The notes under the pieces: model-generated
Databases searched by the model: none
What the model was told of the DNA's origin: nothing
The model's input: only the letters and a program-made list of their open reading frames with translations
In this document: piece by piece, positions 16,977 to 22,372 of the stretch
Numbering within the stretch: position 1 is the stretch's first letter
Layout: every line of letters starts with the position of its first letter
Made by a program: the position numbers and the translations under genes
From: an uncultured Selenomonas sp.
GTDB taxonomy: Bacteria; Bacillota; Negativicutes; Selenomonadales; Selenomonadaceae
Assembly: GCA_945494195.1 (NCBI GenBank)
Contig: CALYVJ010000002.1
Span: 1 to 22,372 of the forward strand
Direction: 5' to 3'
DNA: 22,372 bases

Positions 16977-17887
16977 TTATCTGCCCCCTGTGCCTTGACC
17001 GTATGATGTTTACCGGTCTTCTGCTCTTCCGGCGGCGTGTTCCAGCGCTTCTGGAACCACAACCACTGCGTCGGATTATCACGGATGACCTGCTCGACAA
17101 TTTTCGTCATTCGCGCCGTAAAATTGAAGAGATCCTTATCCGTATCGCCAGTATCCTCATACCGCATGATTTCTCCTACCAGCACTTTATGCTTGCCGTT
17201 CGGCTGGCGGATAATGAAGGCTGGCACCACCGGTGAATTAAATTTATACGCAAAAACAGCCGCCCCCATCGGCGTCGAGGCAATCTTGCCCAAGAACGGC
17301 AAGAAAGCACCGCCCGGGCCGCCATCCTGATCCGACAGGAAGCCAAGGATTTTCCCCTGGCGAAGCGCACGGGCCGCCGACAAGAGCTCACTGGTACCAC
17401 GGGAGAAAATTTCCACATGGATGGTCTTGCGAAGGTCATTCAAGGCGTTGGTGTACTGCATATTCGGCTGTGGCTTGGCAATCGCCGTAACCGGCAGGCC
17501 GTTTAGCGTAAACGAAGCCGAAAGCCATTCCCAGGTACCGATATGTCCCGTGACGATTACAACGCCCTTCTTCTCTGCCAGCGCCTCTTTGAGACGCTCC
17601 AGATGATCGATTTCAATATACTGCTCAAAATTCTTCTCGTTAAGATGCGGCATATAGAGGATTTCCAATACATTGCGCGCGAGATTCACAAATGACTCCC
17701 GCACGACCTTGCGGGCCTCATCTTCCGAGAGATTGAGTGCTGGCATCATCTGGGCCACGGCCCGCTCCCGCTCCTTTTTTACCAGGAGATAATAGAGATT
17801 GCCCAGCACCCGGCCAGCTGCCATGAGCAGGCGGTATGGCATATGACATACCAGCCAGCTCATGAACATCACAAATTTATAATGCAT
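16973..17887 (-). CDS. lpxL: Lipid A acyltransferase (LpxL/HtrB family)
   Basis: A 304-residue late acyltransferase, expected to add a secondary fatty acid to Kdo-lipid A at the inner face of the membrane. An N-terminal hydrophobic stretch (about 3-36) anchors it. The catalytic H-x4-E motif is His115 and Glu120 in TGHIGTWEW, and the conserved segment GFLSDQDGGPGGAFLPFLG follows near 200-220. Length is typical. The ATG at 17887 follows a G-rich ribosome site. It overlaps lptC by four bases. Whether it is LpxL- or LpxM-like in acyl choice cannot be told from sequence. Confidence 0.9.
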   Translation of the reverse strand: MHYKFVMFMSWLVCHMPYRLLMAAGRVLGNLYYLLVKKERERAVAQMMPALNLSEDEARKVVRESFVNLARNVLEILYMPHLNEKNFEQYIEIDHLERLKEALAEKKGVVIVTGHIGTWEWLSASFTLNGLPVTAIAKPQPNMQYTNALNDLRKTIHVEIFSRGTSELLSAARALRQGKILGFLSDQDGGPGGAFLPFLGKIASTPMGAAVFAYKFNSPVVPAFIIRQPNGKHKVLVGEIMRYEDTGDTDKDLFNFTARMTKIVEQVIRDNPTQWLWFQKRWNTPPEEQKTGKHHTVKAQGADK

Positions 17888-17929
17888 GGATTACGTTCCC
17901 CCAAATACACTTGATTCACTATTTCCTGA

Positions 17930-18496
17930 TCACTGCGCCAGCTCTCCGCTATTCGCCGAAGCTGACGGATAAAAATCCTTCATAAGCGCCTGCCATTTGC
18001 CCTGCGCTTTCAGAATGAATTCGATAAGTTCACGAACAGCACCACGCCCTCCAGGATAACTTGCCGTAAGCAAAGCTTCCTGGCGTACCTCCGCGACAGC
18101 ATCACTTACTGCCATGGGCAGGCCTACCTGCAAAAGGATTGGCAGGTCGATGAGGTCATCGCCCACATAGCCGATTTCCTCATCACACAGGCCTAACTTC
18201 TCTTTGAGTTCCTGATAGGCCGTCCGCTTGTCAAGCTTGCCCTGAAATACTTCCGAAATATGGAGCTCCCCAGCCCGGAAAGCCACCTGCTTCGAGGTCC
18301 GGCCTGTTATGATGGCGGTTTTGATGCCGGCTTTATGGGCCAGCGTAATGCCCAGTCCATCCCGGCAGAAAAACGGCTTGTAGAGCTCCCCTTCGGCGCC
18401 GATATAAATTCCACCGTCAGTCAAAACACCATCCACATCAAAAATAATCAGCTTGATGTGTTTTGCCCGTTCCAGAGCACCACATTTCTGGTCCAT
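17930..18496 (-). CDS. kdsC: 3-deoxy-D-manno-octulosonate 8-phosphate phosphatase
   Basis: A HAD-superfamily phosphatase of 188 residues that releases Kdo from Kdo-8-phosphate. The nucleophile motif is FDVDGVLTDG with Asp20 and Asp22. Motif II lies in AIITGRTSKQV, and motif III and IV in GYVGDDLIDLPIL. It has no cap domain, as expected for the C0 tetrameric KdsC group. I prefer the ATG at 18496, 9 bases after AGGAG and one base after the kdsD stop. An in-frame TTG at 18505 has no spacing from the ribosome site. It lies between kdsD and the acyltransferase gene. Confidence 0.94.
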   Translation of the reverse strand: MDQKCGALERAKHIKLIIFDVDGVLTDGGIYIGAEGELYKPFFCRDGLGITLAHKAGIKTAIITGRTSKQVAFRAGELHISEVFQGKLDKRTAYQELKEKLGLCDEEIGYVGDDLIDLPILLQVGLPMAVSDAVAEVRQEALLTASYPGGRGAVRELIEFILKAQGKWQALMKDFYPSASANSGELAQ

Positions 18497-18497
18497 A

Positions 18498-19472
18498 TCA
18501 AACAACTCCTTGACGTAAGAGGTCGGTCAAGTGGACAATGCCCACCGGATTGTGTTCATCATCCACTACCGGCAAAACGGTAACCGGGCGGGGTTTGTGC
18601 TTCTCCATGACAGAAAGTGCCGAAGCTGCCAAAGCGTCCTCCCGGATCATCAGCGGATTCTCGAACATAATATTGTGTACCGGCTCATCGAGGAATTTAT
18701 AATCCTTAGCCAGAGCCCGGCGAATGATTCCGTCGGTGATAAGGCCGACAAACTTGCCGTTTTCATCCACTACAGAAGCTGCCCCAAGGCCTTTGTCGGT
18801 CATGATAAAGAGTGCATCTTTGGCCGTCTTGTCCTGGGATACCACCGGGTTGTCTTCGCCCGTATGCATGACATTCGAAACCTTCAAAAGCAAACGGCGG
18901 CCCAGTGCCCCGCCCGGATGGAACAAGGCAAAATCCTGACTGGTGAAGTTACGGACCGACATCAGCGCTACCGCCATGGCATCCCCCATGGCCAACGTTG
19001 CCGTTGTACTGGCCGTCGGTGCCAAGCCCAATGGGCAGGCTTCCTTTTCCACGCCGATATCGATGAAATAATCGCTGTTCTTTCCGAGCTGAGATTCACG
19101 CCGGCCACTCATGGCAATAATCTTAGCCCCAATACGGCGGATAATCGGCAGGATATTGACAATTTCCGACGACTCGCCACTATTGCTGATGGCAATGACT
19201 ACATCGTTCTCCGTAACCATGCCCAAATCGCCATGGAAGGCCTCAGCCGGATGCATGAAGAACGAAGGCGTTCCCGTGCTGGCGAAGGTAGCGGCGATCT
19301 TACGGCCAATGTGGCCGGACTTTCCCATGCCCGTAACAATGACACGGGCCGGACAATCCAGAATGCATTGCACCGCCGCCATGAATTCATCGTCAATGCG
19401 TTCTTTCAGCTTCAATACCGCATCGGCTTCAATTTCCAACGTTTCGATGGCCTTTTCTTTTACCTTTATCAC
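18498..19472 (-). CDS. kdsD: D-arabinose 5-phosphate isomerase
   Basis: A 324-residue enzyme that converts ribulose 5-phosphate to arabinose 5-phosphate, the first committed precursor of Kdo. An N-terminal SIS domain covers about residues 35-180 (VIVTGMGKSGHIGRKIAATF, SNSGESSEIV). The conserved FHPGGALGRRLL link follows. Two CBS domains then occupy about 205-260 and 270-324. This is the full KdsD/GutQ layout. The start is a GTG at 19470-19472 with AAGGGG about 9 bases upstream. It is followed almost immediately by kdsC and lies 56 bases after kdsA. Confidence 0.95.
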   Translation of the reverse strand: MIKVKEKAIETLEIEADAVLKLKERIDDEFMAAVQCILDCPARVIVTGMGKSGHIGRKIAATFASTGTPSFFMHPAEAFHGDLGMVTENDVVIAISNSGESSEIVNILPIIRRIGAKIIAMSGRRESQLGKNSDYFIDIGVEKEACPLGLAPTASTTATLAMGDAMAVALMSVRNFTSQDFALFHPGGALGRRLLLKVSNVMHTGEDNPVVSQDKTAKDALFIMTDKGLGAASVVDENGKFVGLITDGIIRRALAKDYKFLDEPVHNIMFENPLMIREDALAASALSVMEKHKPRPVTVLPVVDDEHNPVGIVHLTDLLRQGVV

Positions 19473-19528
19473 AAGTCTTTTCCCCTTATGTACAAATCAT
19501 TCAAATTCGATGGTCACAGTTGCAGGCA

Positions 19529-20359
19529 TCAGCCCTTGAACTTCTTGCGCACGATTTCATGGATTGCCACGGCATCTTTCAAGAGATCTTCCAGTTTATC
19601 CAGATAAACCATGTTGGCACCATCGGAAAGAGCCTCTTCCGGGTTATCGTGAACTTCCAGGAACAGCGCATCGATGCCGGCACCGACAGCCGCACGAACG
19701 AGGAATTCCACATACTCGCGATTGCCAGCCGAGGTCGTGCCATTGCCACCCGGCAGCTGTACGCTATGGGTACCGTCCATGACCACCGGATAGCCAAAGG
19801 AGCGCATGATGGGCAGAGAACGCATATCCACCACCAGATTGTTATAGCCAAAGGAGGCACCGCGTTCCGTCAGCATAATCTGCTCACAGCCGCTCTCATG
19901 GAGTTTGTCCACCACATTACGCATGTCCTTCGGAGCCAGGAACTGGCCTTTTTTGACGTTGACGACGCGGCCCGTCTGAGCAGCGGCGTGAAGAAGGTCC
20001 GTCTGGCGGCACAGGAAAGCCGGAATCTGCAGAATATCGGCAACTTTTGCCACCGGTTCTGCCTGATAAGTCTCATGAATATCCGTAACCACCGGAACCT
20101 GAAGTTCCTCTTTAATCTGCTGCAGCATCTCCAGGCCCTTTTCCATCCCCGGGCCGCGGAAGCTGTGGAAGGAGGAACGATTTGCTTTGTCAAAAGAAGC
20201 CTTGAATACATAATTGATGTCCAGCCGCTCACAGATTTCCTTGATGGTGCGGCCAATCAACAGGCAGCGGTCCATTCCCTCCAACACGCAAGGACCAGCC
20301 AGCAGCGTCAGTTTCTCGCCGCCGCCAATCTCAAAATTTCCCACTTTTGCCTTATTCAT
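19529..20359 (-). CDS. kdsA: Kdo-8-phosphate synthase, metal-dependent type
   Basis: A 276-residue TIM-barrel aldolase that condenses phosphoenolpyruvate with arabinose 5-phosphate to Kdo-8-phosphate. Family marks are [44 protein letters not shown] and [18 protein letters not shown]. Cys24 in AGPCVLE occupies the place of Asn26 in the metal-free E. coli enzyme. The His, Glu and Asp ligands known from Aquifex KdsA also have counterparts (THSVQ, LEVH, SDGAN), so this should be the metal-dependent class. The ATG at 20359 follows AAAGGAGAG. It lies 36 bases after kdsB. Confidence 0.96.
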   Translation of the reverse strand: MNKAKVGNFEIGGGEKLTLLAGPCVLEGMDRCLLIGRTIKEICERLDINYVFKASFDKANRSSFHSFRGPGMEKGLEMLQQIKEELQVPVVTDIHETYQAEPVAKVADILQIPAFLCRQTDLLHAAAQTGRVVNVKKGQFLAPKDMRNVVDKLHESGCEQIMLTERGASFGYNNLVVDMRSLPIMRSFGYPVVMDGTHSVQLPGGNGTTSAGNREYVEFLVRAAVGAGIDALFLEVHDNPEEALSDGANMVYLDKLEDLLKDAVAIHEIVRKKFKG

Positions 20360-20395
20360 ATTCGTCTCTCCTTTATAAAGAATTTACATTGCTTA

Positions 20396-21127
20396 TTATA
20401 ACGCCATTTTACGATAAATCTCGTTAACTTTCTCCAGGTCTTCTGCCGTATCGACACCAACGAATTTCGCCTTGGTTTCCACCACTTTAATACGGTAGCC
20501 ATTTTCCAGTGCCCGCAACTGTTCCAGGGACTCAGCGGACTCTAACGGCGTAGATTCCATCTTGGCATACTGCAGCAAAAAGTCACGTTTGTAGGCGTAA
20601 ATCCCAATATGCTTATAGACCGGGCAGCCCTCATGACGCGGATAGGGCATCAGGGACCGGGAAAAGTACAGCGCATAGCCATTCTTATCCGTTACGACCT
20701 TGACATTATTGGGATTTGTCTTCTCTTCCTCATCGGTAATCTCCGTCTTGACCGTAGCCATCTGGAGTTCTTCGTCCTGTTCAAAGACCGCTGCGAGTTC
20801 ATCAATAAGCGACGGCTCGATGAGCGGCTCGTCGCCCTGCACATTGACGATGAGATCTGCCTCCGGGAAAGAGGCAGCAACCTCTGCTAAGCGGTCCGTT
20901 CCCGTCGGATGGTCTTTCCGTGTCATCATCGCCTGGCCGCCATGATCTTTTACAGCCGTCAGGATGCGCTCGTCATCGGTAGCGACAATTGTCTGGCTGA
21001 CTTTTCCAGCCTTCGATGCCCGATCGTAAACGCGGCAAATCATCGGTTTGCCAGCAATATCTTTCAGCGGTTTGCCCGGCAGTCTCGTCGAAGCGAAACG
21101 AGCCGGGATGACACATAATACATTCAT
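20396..21127 (-). CDS. kdsB: CMP-Kdo synthetase (3-deoxy-manno-octulosonate cytidylyltransferase)
   Basis: A 243-residue nucleotidyltransferase that activates Kdo with CTP. The N-terminal VIPARFASTRLPGKPL motif, IVNVQGDEPLIEP and the KHIGIYAYKRDFL segment are diagnostic. The C-terminus (TKAKFVGVDTAEDLEKVNEI) is also conserved. I prefer the ATG at 21127, where family homology starts (MNVLCVIPAR). The in-frame ATG at 21139 is directly joined to the AAAGG ribosome-like site and would add only MVQS. The gap from lpxK is about 36 bases with no promoter, so both are in the same operon. Confidence 0.96.
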   Translation of the reverse strand: MNVLCVIPARFASTRLPGKPLKDIAGKPMICRVYDRASKAGKVSQTIVATDDERILTAVKDHGGQAMMTRKDHPTGTDRLAEVAASFPEADLIVNVQGDEPLIEPSLIDELAAVFEQDEELQMATVKTEITDEEEKTNPNNVKVVTDKNGYALYFSRSLMPYPRHEGCPVYKHIGIYAYKRDFLLQYAKMESTPLESAESLEQLRALENGYRIKVVETKAKFVGVDTAEDLEKVNEIYRKMAL

Positions 21128-21163
21128 GGATTGTACCATCCTTTCATGAACATTTCCTTAAGA

Positions 21164-22372
21164 TTAACGGGAACCGAGTCGTTCGGTCAAGCGATTTGTC
21201 AGCAGCTGGCGGAATTCTTCACTGCCCTGCTGGAACTTGACCTCGACACAAATAACATACACAGGGATGTCCATGCCAGCCTGAATGATTTCAGCCGGCA
21301 CTTTGACGGCATCCTTCTCCGTGATGATAATTGCCTCGGCTCCCATATTTTTCGCCTGCTGCAGAATATCAGTCATCTCCTGCATGTTGTAATCGTGATG
21401 ATCCGGATAACGCAGGCTTTCGATGATGACAACGCCGAGATCGGAAAGGGTCTGCTCAAAAGAAGCAGGATTGCCGATAGCCGACACAGCCATTATCTTC
21501 TTCCCGCGCATCTGGTCTACTTCAATGCCATCACCGGCAATATCCACGTACCAATCCGACAGCGGGATAAAGCAGCGTGGCTGATGGATGCTCTCCAGAA
21601 TCTGAGCATCCGCATTATTCTTCCGGACGGTCTGGCGTATATAGTCGCAAGACCCTTCGGCCGCCTGGTCAACCTTTGTCATCAGGCAGACATCGGCACG
21701 GCTGATATGCGAAACCGGCTCGCGCAGAGTACCACGCGGCAGGATGTAGCCATTGCCAAACACGTTGACGGCATCGACGAGCAAAATATCCATATCGCGT
21801 TCGAGCTGCCAATGCTGATAACCATCGTCGAGTATGGCCACTTCCGCACCAAAATGCTCTATCGCATACTTGCCTGTGAGCGAGCGGTCCGCACCGATGA
21901 GAACGGGTACGTTCGGCAGATGCTTTGCCAGCATAAAGGCTTCATCACCGGCCTCAGCCGCACTCATATGGAGCCGTTTGCCATCAGATACAATGCCGAC
22001 TTTGCCATGCCACTTCGCCCGGTATCCACGATTCAGGATGACCACATGGTAACCCATATTGCGGATATCAGTGGCCAGCCGCTGCGCCGTCGGCGTCTTG
22101 CCCGTACCGCCCACCGTCACGTTGCCAAGGCTGATAACAAAGCAGTCCAGCTTCCGATGGGTGAATATCCCCACGCGGTAGCCAGCCAGTTTCAGGTTTA
22201 CCAGCCCAGCATAAATCAGCGAGAATACATAAAGAATTCCCATGATGATATGCATAAAGAAACCATGGACTTCCTTGCTGTGTACTAAATCGATAAAATA
22301 CGTCTGGAAATTATCGATTTTTTGCGTAGCCCGGGCCCGTTGACGGTTTTCCGGACAACTTTCATAAGCTTC
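21164..22372 (-). CDS. lpxK: Tetraacyldisaccharide 4'-kinase, frame open at the right edge
   Basis: LpxK phosphorylates the 4' position of the lipid A disaccharide at the inner membrane. From the ATG at 22255 the protein would have 363 residues: a membrane-associated helix (3-25), the P-loop GNVTVGGTGKTP near residue 50, and ILDDGYQHWQLERDMDILLVD with NGYILPRGTLREP further on. However, the same frame stays open for all 39 codons from that ATG to the window edge, with no ATG, GTG or TTG among them. The extension (TYFIDLVHSKEVHGFF) resembles the usual start of LpxK, and no convincing ribosome site precedes the 22255 ATG. I therefore treat the gene as partial, its true start lying beyond the window, perhaps in a fusion. 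Kinase identity is secure; the start is not. Confidence 0.9.
   Translation of the reverse strand, partial: EAYESCPENRQRARATQKIDNFQTYFIDLVHSKEVHGFFMHIIMGILYVFSLIYAGLVNLKLAGYRVGIFTHRKLDCFVISLGNVTVGGTGKTPTAQRLATDIRNMGYHVVILNRGYRAKWHGKVGIVSDGKRLHMSAAEAGDEAFMLAKHLPNVPVLIGADRSLTGKYAIEHFGAEVAILDDGYQHWQLERDMDILLVDAVNVFGNGYILPRGTLREPVSHISRADVCLMTKVDQAAEGSCDYIRQTVRKNNADAQILESIHQPRCFIPLSDWYVDIAGDGIEVDQMRGKKIMAVSAIGNPASFEQTLSDLGVVIIESLRYPDHHDYNMQEMTDILQQAKNMGAEAIIITEKDAVKVPAEIIQAGMDIPVYVICVEVKFQQGSEEFRQLLTNRLTERLGSR

Noticed and set aside
20381..20390. CTTTATAAAG palindrome before kdsA
   Set aside because: It is short, AT-rich and overlaps the ribosome site region; nothing suggests a function.
21131..22288. 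Plus-strand open frame of 385 codons opposite lpxK
   Set aside because: It mirrors the conserved kinase gene, lacks a ribosome site and shows no domain.

Overview
The window looks like chromosomal DNA from a Negativicutes bacterium (a Firmicutes relative with an outer membrane), most likely near Selenomonas. The reasons are a complete set of Kdo, lipid A and Lpt lipopolysaccharide genes beside Firmicutes-type genes (dCMP deaminase ComEB, AtpZ/AtpI-type accessory proteins), strong GGAGG ribosome sites and frequent TTG starts. The genus is inferred from gene content and protein style; no database search was possible.

Layout. Positions 1-1336 (minus) hold the wreck of a PAS-GGDEF-EAL cyclic-di-GMP protein, broken by a stop codon, frameshifts and internal deletions; it continues off the left edge. 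At 1452-1849 (plus) there is one small membrane protein of unknown function with its own promoter. It converges on a shared bidirectional terminator at 1861-1892. From 1902 to 8658 (minus) lies a complete F-type ATP synthase operon in the order atpI-B-E-F-H-A-G-D-C. A good promoter and a leader of about 245 nt rich in inverted repeats precede it. atpZ (9000-9242) lies upstream of that promoter, directly behind the terminator of wecB.

From 9294 to 11589 (minus) are wecB and a WecA/TagO-type GlcNAc-1-phosphate transferase, which start surface polysaccharide synthesis and share a near-consensus promoter. From 11693 to 12563 are a dCMP deaminase and a RuvC/YqgF-fold protein that overlap by 11 bases. 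From 12622 to the right edge (minus) runs a tightly packed envelope operon. In transcription order it is lpxK (open at the right edge, possibly a fusion), kdsB, kdsA, kdsD, kdsC, an LpxL-type acyltransferase, lptC, an lptA/OstA-like gene, lptB, an lptF/G permease and a DUF3084 protein.

The right-hand genes make Kdo (KdsD, KdsA, KdsC), activate it (KdsB), phosphorylate and acylate lipid A (LpxK, LpxL-like) and move LPS across the periplasm (LptB, LptF/G, LptC, LptA). The middle genes prime a polysaccharide on undecaprenyl phosphate, and the left genes supply the ATP synthase. I see no rRNA, tRNA, insertion sequence or CRISPR array. The least explained items are the atp leader, the extended LpxK frame, hairpins placed directly before ribosome sites, the second carboxylate in the c subunit, the DUF3084 protein and the orphan membrane protein.
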